Shown: one piece after another, positions 34,191-41,652 of the stretch
Numbering within the stretch: position 1 is the first letter of the stretch
How the letters are laid out: every line of letters starts with the position of its first letter
Assembly: GCF_030250645.1 (NCBI RefSeq)
Contig: NZ_JASSVS010000012.1
Coordinates: forward strand, 99,215 to 163,214
Length of the DNA stretch: 64,000 bases
Reading direction: 5' to 3'
Origin: Marinobacter azerbaijanicus
Lineage (GTDB): Bacteria > Pseudomonadota > Gammaproteobacteria > Pseudomonadales > Oleiphilaceae
The notes under the pieces: model-generated
What the model was told of the DNA's origin: nothing
What the model saw: only the letters and a program-made list of their open reading frames with translations
Database searches by the model: none
Made by a program: the position numbers and the translations under genes

Positions 34191-35261
34191 ATGTTTCGCA
34201 ACAAAAATAAAATCGGAAAACTCGCTTCAACAGTGATGGCGTCTGCCGTAACGACGGCCATATTTCTTGGATTTGGAAATCTCGCCCAGGCAGAAGGTGC
34301 GGCGGACTACTATGAAGGTAAAACCGTCAAAATCGTCGTTGGGTTTAATCCTGGCGGTGGTTACGACGAGTACGCCCGTATGATTGCTCCGGAGCTGGAA
34401 AAGCGCATAGGGGCGACGGTCATAGTGGAAAACCAACCCGGTGGTGGCGGCCTTCTTGCCCTTAACCGGCTTGCACAAAGTGGCGATGATAAGACCATGA
34501 TGCTTGCAAGCTCGGAATCGGCAGCGTTGGCACAACTTACGGACCGACCGGGTACGCGCTTTGACCTGAGCAAGGTAACCTGGCTTGGTCGGGCTGTTGT
34601 AGACACCCGCATGGCGATGTGGAGCGCAGAAAATCCAGAGCGCACTTTTGAAGAAGCCTTGGCAACTATGAAATCCGAGGGAAGTCGTTGGGGAGCGACG
34701 GGGCTGACGGATTCTGTGTCTGATGCTACCGCTGCTATGGCTGAGGCATTGAACCTTACGTCCGATGAACTTTCAATTGTGCTTGGCTACGATGGCACCA
34801 GCGCCATTGCCCTTGCCGTTGTGCGGGGTGAGGCAGATGGTGTTGTTGTAAGTTCGACGTCCGCGATCAACTATGTTGGCGATGACTCGCTGGTGCCTTT
34901 GGCCGCCCTGGATCGAGAGCGTGACGCACTTTTCCCGGACACTCCGACTATTTTTGAAGTTGGTAATCTGGATGAAGAAGGCGAGCGTTGGATGGACTTC
35001 CGTTCCAACATCACCACGCTTGGCCGTGCTTTGGTTATGCATGAGGACGTAGACCCTGAAAGGGCTGATTTCCTGGCCGGTCACCTCGAGGATATTCTCA
35101 CCGATGACGAGTTTATCGAAAAAGCAAAGGACATGAATCGACCCATCAATTTTCTTTCAGCTGCTGATCTTAATAAGCTGATTCAGAACATTTTTGCTGA
35201 TCTTTCTGATAAAAGAAAGGCAGAGATCAAACATGTTCTTACCGAGAAGTTCATTCGCTAG
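34191..35261 (+). CDS. Tripartite tricarboxylate transporter substrate-binding protein (TctC/Bug family)
   Basis: 356 residues from ATG 34191 after AAGGGGAAGG; the longer frame from 34122 lacks a Shine-Dalgarno and would bury the signal peptide. Signal peptide about 1-34 (ending AQAEG). The mature start YYEGKTVKIVVGFNPGGGYD and VIVENQPGGGGLLALNRLAQ are the Bug-family signatures. It is the receptor for TctAB but is separated from it by the EutA-like and bicupin genes. It is followed by a clear terminator at 35324-35356. Confidence 0.9.
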   Translation: MFRNKNKIGKLASTVMASAVTTAIFLGFGNLAQAEGAADYYEGKTVKIVVGFNPGGGYDEYARMIAPELEKRIGATVIVENQPGGGGLLALNRLAQSGDDKTMMLASSESAALAQLTDRPGTRFDLSKVTWLGRAVVDTRMAMWSAENPERTFEEALATMKSEGSRWGATGLTDSVSDATAAMAEALNLTSDELSIVLGYDGTSAIALAVVRGEADGVVVSSTSAINYVGDDSLVPLAALDRERDALFPDTPTIFEVGNLDEEGERWMDFRSNITTLGRALVMHEDVDPERADFLAGHLEDILTDDEFIEKAKDMNRPINFLSAADLNKLIQNIFADLSDKRKAEIKHVLTEKFIR

Positions 35262-35323
35262 TGGACGTATGAATAGTCTGCTCTGAATGAGTCGTTGTGG
35301 TTGTTGCTCAGCATCGTTGCCAT

Positions 35324-35356
35324 GCGCCCCGGATTTTCCGATAAGGGCGCTTTTTT
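35324..35356 (+). terminator. Rho-independent terminator after tctC
   Basis: A GCGCCC / GGGCGC stem with a 15-nt interior is followed directly by TTTTTT. It lies 63 bp after the TctC stop and marks the end of the long rightward operon that begins at 22969. Confidence 0.85.
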
Positions 35357-35456
35357 CTTCCGGCTCAGGCTTATTGATCAGGGGATACCCGAAGTAAAGC
35401 AGGGAATGTTTTTGTATGAAGTGATCATTATTACAAAGATATAAGTAGGTATCTTA

Positions 35457-36680
35457 ATGGAATCGAAAACTAGTGCCAGTACAGGTGCAAATGAAGTCAG
35501 CATGTTGGCGATCTACGCAGCTGCTTTTTTCTCGCTGAGTATAACCCTGATGAAGGGGTTAGCCATTCCCCTCTGGTGTATTTCCCTGGGTGTGCCACCG
35601 GCCTATATGGGTGTCATTCTCAGTGCCCGCTCTTTTGTGCCATTGTTCCTTTCCATTCATGGTGGTTCCTTGATGGACCAACTCGGTGTTCGCCGAACAC
35701 TCCTTGTACTGGCTATTCTCAATGGGCTTTTACCATGGCTTTATCCCGTTTTTCCTTTTGTTATTGCCGTGCTCATTCTGGAGCTGTTTGGCGGTCTGGT
35801 CAGCTCAATGGCCTGGATCGGTGCACAAACAGCGTTGGCCAGAGTTGCTCAAGGAGACCCGAAGCGTGCCGGGCGCTTCAGCTTCGCCACTAACATGGGC
35901 AACCTTGCCGGGCCTGTGCTGGTGGGGTTCGCGTGGAAGCTCGGTGGCCCGATCGCCGGTTTTGGCATTATCTCATTGTGGGGTTTTCTTCTGTTCGCTG
36001 CCGTATACTTCCTTCCGGTTGGTGACCGCCCCAAAGAACCCATAACATCCTGGAAAAACCTGATGCCTAAGTGGTCGGTCTACAGGCAGGCTTTTGTAAT
36101 GCTGAAAGAGCCGGGCGTGGATCTGGTGGTGTTTGCTACTTTTCTAAGAATATCGGCTTATAGCATTCAGGCCTCCTTTTACGCGGTGGCGTTGGTTCAC
36201 CTTGGCCAGGATGAATTCAATATTGGAATTTTGATGGGTGTTGCGGGACTCAGTTCCGGCCTTGCTACCCTGCTCGGTGCACCCGCTTCCCGATTGTTTG
36301 GTTCTCAGGTTGTTGTGTTGATTGGGGGCATATCCACCGCAATCATCTTCATCTCCATGACGCCTTACCTATCTGGGTTCAGTATCTTTTTCACTGCAGC
36401 TGTTATATTCGGCCTTGGAATGGGGATTTCTTTGCCACTACTTCTCTCAGTTTTATCGAATGCCATTCCAAGAGAACAGCAGGGGCTGAGCGTTGGGCTA
36501 AGATCGACTGCGAACCGACTTGCAGGTGTGGTTGTGCCAATTGGACTGGGTGTTGTGATTGAGTTATTGGGAATTTCACACGGCTTCCTGGTGATCGGCA
36601 TAGTGCTTCTGCTGGTATTGATCATTGGAAGTGTCATTCTGCTGCGACGAGCAAAGCGCCTTTCGGGAGTCGGTGCATGA
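35457..36680 (+). CDS. MFS transporter
   Basis: 407 residues with 12 predicted spans. The motif A-like loop after span 2 is GGSLMDQLGVRRTLLV. Other segments are FGGLVSSMAWIGAQTALARVAQGDPKRAGRFSF and a C-terminal half with GLGMGISLPLLLSVLSNAIP and GLSVGLRSTANRLAGVVVPIG. The substrate cannot be deduced; both exporters and metabolite importers have this form. It follows the terminator with weak Shine-Dalgarno TAGGT and may have its own promoter. HAD and IclR genes come next in the same direction. Confidence 0.83.
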   Translation: MESKTSASTGANEVSMLAIYAAAFFSLSITLMKGLAIPLWCISLGVPPAYMGVILSARSFVPLFLSIHGGSLMDQLGVRRTLLVLAILNGLLPWLYPVFPFVIAVLILELFGGLVSSMAWIGAQTALARVAQGDPKRAGRFSFATNMGNLAGPVLVGFAWKLGGPIAGFGIISLWGFLLFAAVYFLPVGDRPKEPITSWKNLMPKWSVYRQAFVMLKEPGVDLVVFATFLRISAYSIQASFYAVALVHLGQDEFNIGILMGVAGLSSGLATLLGAPASRLFGSQVVVLIGGISTAIIFISMTPYLSGFSIFFTAAVIFGLGMGISLPLLLSVLSNAIPREQQGLSVGLRSTANRLAGVVVPIGLGVVIELLGISHGFLVIGIVLLLVLIIGSVILLRRAKRLSGVGA

Positions 36681-36707
36681 TGGTAGATTTCTTAAGGTTG
36701 AGTGAGC

Positions 36708-37412
36708 ATGGTTGGTAAGCTCCAATTGAATGGCATTGGTTTGGGTAATCGTGAAAAGACCGGGGTTGCACTCTTTGATCTCGACGGTACTTTGGTAGAT
36801 AGTGCTCCTGACATATGCTCCAGTGTAAATGAAGTCATGGGTCATTATGGCTTACCCTTCGTTACAGAAGAGTACGTTCGAAACTGGGTAGGTTTGGGAA
36901 CCAGGCCTCTGCTTAGGAGGGTATTCGAGGAATTCATTGGTTTCCGTCAGGGTATTGATTCAAAAGATGATTTCATCAGTGCCTATAATCTGTTTTTATC
37001 GTCATACAGTGAAACCAATGGGAAGTATGCGTCTTTATATCCGGATGTGCGTAGTATTCTGGTGAGGCTCACAGGCTGGCATGTTAGGATTGGTGTCGTT
37101 ACTAATCGGCCGGTTGCGTTCACGGGCTCAATCATTTCTCAGTTTGGCCTGGATGGTCTGGTCGACGTAGTTGTTTGCGCTGATCAGTTTGGCAGTTATA
37201 AGCCTGAACCGGATATGTTGCTACATGCGTTACGCGCATTAGGTGGTGCCAAGGAGTCCAGTATCATGGTTGGGGATTCCCTCTCGGACGTAATGGCGGC
37301 AAAAAACGCTGGGATGTTATCCATTTACGCCCGATACGGCTATCGGTCTAACGTTGATGAATGCGAACTCCACGCGGATTGTTCGATTGATTCTCTTTTG
37401 GAATTAGTCTAG
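36708..37412 (+). CDS. HAD-superfamily hydrolase, phosphoglycolate phosphatase-like
   Basis: 234 residues from ATG 36708 (a GTG at 36702 is an alternative). Motif I FDLDGTLVDS has D24 and D26, motif II lies in VVTNRPVA, motif III K in SYKPEPDMLL and motif IV MVGDSLSDVMAAKNAG. The cap is inserted between motifs I and II, as in Gph-type phosphatases. Its substrate could be phosphoglycolate or a nucleotide/sugar phosphate. It is 27 bp after the MFS gene and probably co-transcribed. Confidence 0.85.
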   Translation: MVGKLQLNGIGLGNREKTGVALFDLDGTLVDSAPDICSSVNEVMGHYGLPFVTEEYVRNWVGLGTRPLLRRVFEEFIGFRQGIDSKDDFISAYNLFLSSYSETNGKYASLYPDVRSILVRLTGWHVRIGVVTNRPVAFTGSIISQFGLDGLVDVVVCADQFGSYKPEPDMLLHALRALGGAKESSIMVGDSLSDVMAAKNAGMLSIYARYGYRSNVDECELHADCSIDSLLELV

Positions 37413-37455
37413 CCTCCGTAGCCATCACAGTACTGCACTTTTGGGAAGAGACAAT

Positions 37456-38238
37456 TTGGCGACTCCAGTAAATAACTCGGTCATAAAAGCTTTTCAGATA
37501 TTAAACGCTTTTTCCTACGCCGGCGAGAAGCTTACGCTGTCTCAGGTAGCGAGAAAGCTGGACATCAACATTGCCACCGCTCATCGGTTTCTGACAACGT
37601 TACAGCAGGTAGGGGCCGTCGTAAAAATGCCAGATGGTTATTTCGAGCTGGGGCTTTTGTTGTTTACTCTTGGAGGGCGTGTTTCGGTGGTTGACGCGAT
37701 GAACAGTATTGTTCAACCTCACGTAGACGAACTGGCCGATCAGTTTGGCGAAACTATCCACGCTGCAATTCTGGACAATGATGAAGTCTGCTATGTGGCG
37801 AAAGGTGAGGGTGTAAGGAGCCTCACGATCAGAACTCGAATGGGCGTACGACTACCGGCTTATTGCACGGGAGTAGGCAAAGTGCTGTTATCCAGTTTGC
37901 CAGACGATAGACGCAAACAATACGCCAAGGCCTGTTCTTTTAAAAAGTATACCGATTCTACAATCGGGACTTCTAAACAGCTTCTAAAAGAACTGGATCA
38001 AATCCGGACTCAGGGCTACTCTGTGGACAGCCAAGAGTTTGAGCGTGGCCTGTGCTGTGTTGCAGTTGCCATTCCCTTGCCGGCCAGCGAGGAATATCAC
38101 CTGCAAGCCGCCATTTCAATGTCTGCCCCCTCTGTGAGGCTCGGCGAGGAAAAGATAAAAGAAGTGGCAGGTATTCTGCGGAGTCATGCAGAAACCATTG
38201 CAAACAAACTTGCTGCTCGAGATACCAGGGAATCATAG
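37456..38238 (+). CDS. IclR-family transcriptional regulator
   Basis: About 260 residues, probably starting at TTG 37456 (GGGAAGAG is 6 nt upstream); a TTG at 37441 is possible. An N-terminal winged helix-turn-helix reads LTLSQVARKLDINIATAHRFLTTLQQVG. The C-terminal ligand domain has ETIHAAILDNDEVCYVAKGEG, GVRLPAYCTGVGKVLLSSL and YSVDSQEFERGLCCVAVAIPLP. IclR proteins bind aromatic or aliphatic acids and control catabolic operons. It is the only intact regulator in the first 40 kb, so it is the best candidate for the TAXI/TRAP operons, though not adjacent to their promoters. Confidence 0.92.
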   Translation: MATPVNNSVIKAFQILNAFSYAGEKLTLSQVARKLDINIATAHRFLTTLQQVGAVVKMPDGYFELGLLLFTLGGRVSVVDAMNSIVQPHVDELADQFGETIHAAILDNDEVCYVAKGEGVRSLTIRTRMGVRLPAYCTGVGKVLLSSLPDDRRKQYAKACSFKKYTDSTIGTSKQLLKELDQIRTQGYSVDSQEFERGLCCVAVAIPLPASEEYHLQAAISMSAPSVRLGEEKIKEVAGILRSHAETIANKLAARDTRES

Positions 38239-38240
38239 AC

Positions 38241-38810
38241 TTAATTTGAGTCCTGATCTACAAGTTGCTGTAGCTGCATCATGATTTTCGCCGTAAGCCC
38301 CCATATTTCGCAAGAGTTACATGTGATCGAAACAGTGTTAACCTCTCTACCGTAGTATGACTTGGAAATATGCCTGTAATTTCTTGCTTCGAGGAAGGTG
38401 CTTAGGGGTAACTCCACGACTTCTTCAACCTCATGTGTCTGTAAAATCCATTCGGTGGGTCGCCTGACTATTGCTACTATTGGGGTTACCTCTATGTGTT
38501 GACTGGTGACATAGCTCTCAAGTACCCCGATAACCTGAACATTCTCCTTCGGTAGTCCTATTTCCTCATTGGCCTCTCGCAATGCTGCATCAGTGTGTGA
38601 GCCGTGATCAATACATTCAAGTACACCGCCTGGTAAACAGATCTCGCTAGCATGATTGTTCATGCTCGAGGCTCTTCGATTGAAAATTACTTGTTCGCCA
38701 GATGGAGTCTGAACTATCCCTATCAGAACTGCAGCCTGCGTATATTTCGGGTTTGGTTGATGAACTCTGTCTCTGCTTAGCAGGGAGCTTATTCTACGAG
38801 CTGTGGACAT
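38241..38810 (-). CDS. NUDIX hydrolase, CoA pyrophosphatase-like
   Basis: 189 residues. The Nudix box ALREANEEIGL follows CLPGGVLECIDHGSH. The preceding VIFNRRASSMNNHASEICLPGG resembles the coenzyme-A pyrophosphatase motif (LLTxRS...FPGG). The usual first Glu of the Nudix consensus is not in the standard spot, as in other CoA-type members. It probably cleaves CoA or oxidised CoA to phosphopantetheine and 3',5'-ADP. Its stop is 2 bp from the IclR stop (convergent). The ATG is at 38810; nothing else is visible in the 50 bp upstream. Confidence 0.82.
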   Translation of the reverse strand: MSTARRISSLLSRDRVHQPNPKYTQAAVLIGIVQTPSGEQVIFNRRASSMNNHASEICLPGGVLECIDHGSHTDAALREANEEIGLPKENVQVIGVLESYVTSQHIEVTPIVAIVRRPTEWILQTHEVEEVVELPLSTFLEARNYRHISKSYYGREVNTVSITCNSCEIWGLTAKIMMQLQQLVDQDSN

Positions 38811-38859
38811 ACGGGTATCCCTATGTGTCAGCGTAGTTGTCGCCTGATGATTTTAAAGG

Positions 38860-38935
38860 ACAACCATACTCCATTACTCCCCGGAGCGTAAGGAAGCCAT
38901 TCTCCAGAAGATGGCACCACCTCATAGTGCCATTT
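38860..38935 (+). pseudogene. N-terminal fragment of an IS transposase
   Basis: One frame reads HYSPERKEAILQKMAPPH, matching the beginning of small HTH-type transposases that continue with a variable HTH segment. After PPH the sequence loses resemblance, 35-40 bp before the Tn3 inverted repeat. No start codon is in frame nearby. It is a short remnant, recognised by pattern only. Confidence 0.45.
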
Positions 38936-38970
38936 TGCCATCGAACTCAGCCCACCCTGTTAGTGGAGTA

Positions 38971-39008
38971 GGGGTGACCGCAGAATTCGCAAAAAATCGT
39001 ACGCTAAG
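38971..39008 (+). repeat. Tn3-family left terminal inverted repeat (IRL, 38 bp)
   Basis: Begins GGGGTGACCGCAGAATTCGC and ends AAAAAATCGTACGCTAAG. The reverse complement of 40219-40256 is identical at 33 of 38 positions by my count, including the last 16 bases. Confidence 0.85.
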
Positions 39009-39069
39009 GTGTGTCAGGCATTCGAGCATAGGAATCCGCGATGCCTGCACCATCTCCGTTAACCCCGTA

Positions 39070-39252
39070 TTAGCGGTCCTCGTGTGTGTGCCACAAGCGC
39101 AGCAGGTAGATTATTTCGCCAACAATCTCGTAACGCATCTCGTAATGCCCGACCAGAATCCGCCGCACATCACGAGGCTCGAACTCTTCCAGGCGCTCGC
39201 CGATGCGCGGGTTAGTCAGTAGCGTGGTTGGCGCGTCCGTGAGTTGCTGCAC
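39070..39252 (-). pseudogene. ParE/RelE-family toxin, C-terminal remnant
   Basis: About 60 residues, TTLLTNPRIGERLEEFEPRD, then VRRILVGHYEMRYEI and YLLRLWHTHEDR, with a stop at 39070. This is the C-terminal two-thirds of a ParE toxin, and the frame extends upstream as FAAARTVQQLTDAP. The N-terminal helix and the start codon are missing because a deletion joins it directly to the antitoxin remnant. It is probably inactive. Confidence 0.75.
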
Positions 39253-39393
39253 CGTCCGTGCGGCGGCAAAAGACCTGTTTTATGATCCACTTCTTGGAAC
39301 GTTCCAGGCGGGCGGCAATGTCATTGACTCGCTCAGCCAAATCGACCCGCAGATGAGTAGTAACTGAACGGGTTTTGGTGGGGGGGCTGACAT
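39253..39393 (-). pseudogene. CopG/RHH-type antitoxin remnant (frameshifted and 3'-deleted)
   Basis: From an ATG at 39393 (GGGAGG upstream) the frame starts MSAPPPKP but shifts within a run of seven C. In the next frame it reads TRSVTTHLRVDLAERVND and IAARLERSKKWIIKQ, a ribbon-helix-helix antitoxin N-terminus. After IIKQ the sequence passes into toxin sequence in another frame. So the antitoxin C-terminus and toxin N-terminus were lost together. Confidence 0.7.
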
Positions 39394-39406
39394 GGCAGGT
39401 TCCTCC

Positions 39407-39684
39407 CTACTCTCGTTTGAAATTAACGTCTCCGGAGCCGGTGATAGAGTGATCCCGCGTTGCCGGGTTACTTCGCACCACAATGTCTCCAGAACCCGTT
39501 ACATGGGCGCTACTACACTGACTGCCGTGGTAATATGGGCGTCGATATCACCAGAACCAGCCACGAACAGATTTCCGCCGGTTCGAGCCATGAGCTCGCT
39601 GGCATCCACGTCACCTGACCTGGACACCTTGGCGTTCAGGATATCCACTTGGCCAAACGAGAAAATATCCCCAGAGCCCGGCTC
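39407..39684 (-). pseudogene. Head-GIN (DUF2807-like) protein C-terminal fragment with frameshift
   Basis: On the minus strand one frame gives PGSGDIFSFGQVDILNAKVS, RSGDVDASELMA and VAGSGDIDAHITTA. After a shift, HVTGSGDIVVRS and SITGSGDVNFKRE lead to a stop at 39407. The repeated GSGD[IV] turns are characteristic of the beta-helical head-GIN domain. The N-terminus is cut where Tn3 transposase sequence begins (about 39684). It is a passenger-gene relic in the Tn3 remnant. Confidence 0.55.
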
Positions 39685-40215
39685 ACTGGGACGAGATTCT
39701 GCGGCTGGCCGCGTAGATCAATCAGGGCACTGTCACTGCCTCGCTGATGCTGCGCAAGCTCGGCGTTATCCTCGCCAGAACAGCCTGGTCGTGGCCCTGC
39801 GCGAGTTGGGCAGAATCGAACGCACGCTGTTCATCCTGGACAGACTGGTTGCAAAGTGTGGAGTTGCGCAGCGCCGTACATGCCAGGTTGAACAAGGGCG
39901 AGGCGCGCAACGCCCTGGCCAGGGCGGGTATTCTTCAACCATCTCGGCAAGGTCAGGGATCGGAGCTGCGAGCAACAACGCTACCGGGCCAGCGGCCTCA
40001 ACCTGGTGACGGTCGCCATCGTTCTGTGGAACATCGTGTACCTGGAGCGTGCCACCCAGGCGCAGGGCGAGGTCGGCACACCGTTTGGGGGGGTGACTTG
40101 CTGCAATACCTCTCGCCACTGGGGTGGGAGCACATTAACCTACCCAACGATTCCGTTTGGCGACAGAGCCGCAAGCTGGAAGGCGGCAAGTTCAGTCCGC
40201 TACGGCGACTCGGAA
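39685..40215 (+). pseudogene. Tn3-family transposase (tnpA) 3' fragment, several frameshifts and stops
   Basis: Pieces in different frames follow the Tn3 TnpA C-terminus in order: HWDEILRLAA, INQGTVTASLMLRKLG, VALRELGRIERTLFILD, LNKGEARNALARA, TVAIVLWNIVYLERATQA and LLQYLSPLGWEHINL. It contains at least one in-frame stop and about three frameshifts. The end lies a few bases before the right inverted repeat, the normal position of tnpA. The gene cannot make transposase. Confidence 0.85.
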
Positions 40216-40218
40216 AAC

Positions 40219-40256
40219 CTTAGCGTACGATTTTTTCCGAACTCTGCGGGTTCCCC
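40219..40256 (-). repeat. Tn3-family right terminal inverted repeat (IRR, 38 bp)
   Basis: Read on the minus strand it starts GGGGAACCCGCAGAGTTCGG and ends AAAAAATCGTACGCTAAG. It matches the left repeat at 38971-39008. Confidence 0.85.
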
Positions 40257-40581
40257 TTTTACACCTATCTCGCTTACTCCAAGCAGCAACCCAAGTGAAT
40301 TGGCTGAGATCGTTGGAGCCGGATTTTTCCAACTCTGGGTGGACCTAAAACGGGGTCGGGGTCAGAACGGGGGTGTCACTATTCAACCCACGGTATATTG
40401 CGCAGGGGATCATCCTGGAGATCTCGCCCGGAGACTTGTCGACAAAAATGATGTGGGTCAGCCTAATTGCTGTGATTCGTGCGTAAGGTATAGCTTAAGA
40501 TGTGGGTCTACAAAGATCTCGCTCAGCCTGAATTCAATGGTCAAGAATGAGTGAGCCAACTGGCGTGGAGCAATCCAAGAC
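40257..40581. other. Gene-free stretch between Tn3 remnant and efflux operon
   Basis: Open frames here are short and unlike any family I recognise. The region should contain the promoter of the HlyD-RbbA-permease operon. No clear operator or terminator was found. Confidence 0.4.
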
Positions 40582-41652
40582 GTGAAAAAATTCATGAAAG
40601 CAGGTATTCGAGGCGTCGCCGCTGCGATTGTCATTGGGCTGGGTGTTTGGGCTTGGTGGCATTTTCAACCGCAGGACTTGCCCGACGGATTCGCCGCCGG
40701 AAACGGCCGGATCGAGGCGGTCGAGATCGATATCGCGGCCAGGACCGCAGGCCGGATCCGGGAGATCCTGGTCAACGAGGGCGACTTCGTCCGCGCCGGC
40801 CAGGTCTTGGCGAAAATGGACACGGCCGTCCTGGAGGCGCAGCTCCGGGAGGCCGAGGCGCAGTTGCAACGGGCGCTCATCGGCATCGAGACCGCGCAAA
40901 GCCTGGTGACCCAGCGTGAGGCCGAGAGGCAGGCCGCCGAGGCGTTTATAGCCCAGAGGAAGGCTGAGCTCGACGCCGCGCAAAAACGGCTTGTCCGCAC
41001 CCGGGAGCTCGCCTCAAAAAATGCCGCCTCCGAGGCGCAGCTCGACGACGACCGTGCCGCGGCTGCGGCGGCGAAGGCTGCGGTCGGTGCCGCGGAGGCT
41101 CAGGCGGCGGCCGCGCAAGCCGCCATAGGGCGGGCCAGGTCGGATGTCATTGCTGCGGAGGCCTCGGTGGAAGCGGCGCGGGCCACCCTCCAGCGCATTC
41201 AGGCGGATATCGACGACAGCGTGCTGAAATCGCCGCGTGACGGGCGTGTCCAGTACCGCGTCGCTCAGCCCGGTGAGGTTCTCTCCCCGGGCGGCGTGGT
41301 ACTGAACATGGTCGATCTCACCGATGTGTACATGACCTTCTTCCTGCCGACGGAACAGGCCGGGCGGATCGCGCTCGGGGCCGAGGCGCGGCTCGTGCTC
41401 GACGCCGCCCCGCAATACGTGATCCCGACCGAAATCTCCTTCGTGGCGGACGTCGCGCAGTTCACGCCCAAGACGGTGGAGACGCAAGAAGAGCGCCAGA
41501 AGCTGATGTTCCGCATCAAAGCGCGGATCGCCCCGGACCTGCTCAGAGAGCACCTCCTCCAGGTCAAGACCGGCCTGCCGGGCATGGCCTATGTGCAGCT
41601 CGACCCGCGGGTGGATTGGCCGCCTGAACTGCAGACGAGACTGCCGCAATGA
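40582..41652 (+). CDS. HlyD-family periplasmic adaptor of an RbbA-type ABC exporter
   Basis: 356 residues, probably from GTG 40582 (ATG 40594 is an alternative). An N-terminal membrane anchor (about 8-26) is followed by a lipoyl-like half ARTAGRIREILVNEGDFVRAGQVLA. A long Ala/Glu-rich coiled coil (about 85-210) and the second lipoyl half SPRDGRVQYRVAQPGEVLSPGG come next. It resembles YhiI of E. coli, encoded with RbbA. It should link the inner-membrane ABC exporter to the outer membrane. GC content is visibly higher than in the catabolic region. The stop overlaps the next start (ATGA). Confidence 0.88.
   Translation: MKKFMKAGIRGVAAAIVIGLGVWAWWHFQPQDLPDGFAAGNGRIEAVEIDIAARTAGRIREILVNEGDFVRAGQVLAKMDTAVLEAQLREAEAQLQRALIGIETAQSLVTQREAERQAAEAFIAQRKAELDAAQKRLVRTRELASKNAASEAQLDDDRAAAAAAKAAVGAAEAQAAAAQAAIGRARSDVIAAEASVEAARATLQRIQADIDDSVLKSPRDGRVQYRVAQPGEVLSPGGVVLNMVDLTDVYMTFFLPTEQAGRIALGAEARLVLDAAPQYVIPTEISFVADVAQFTPKTVETQEERQKLMFRIKARIAPDLLREHLLQVKTGLPGMAYVQLDPRVDWPPELQTRLPQ

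Larger units (their letters stand above)
38971..40256. mobile_element. Decayed Tn3-family transposon remnant (1286 bp) with both 38-bp inverted repeats
   Basis: The ends are 38-bp inverted repeats that begin GGGG and finish CGTACGCTAAG, the standard Tn3-family format. Inside are, in order, a deleted RHH/ParE toxin-antitoxin pair and a head-GIN-like fragment (both minus strand), and the 3' end of a Tn3 transposase gene reading toward the right repeat. No resolvase or full tnpA remains. The flanking pentamers (GAGTA left, TTTTA right) do not match, so no target duplication is seen. Toxin-antitoxin passengers are known in Tn3 elements. It appears immobile. Confidence 0.85.

Noticed and set aside
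38966..40261. Five-bp target-site duplication of the Tn3 relic
   Set aside because: The flanking pentamers GAGTA and TTTTA do not match in either orientation.
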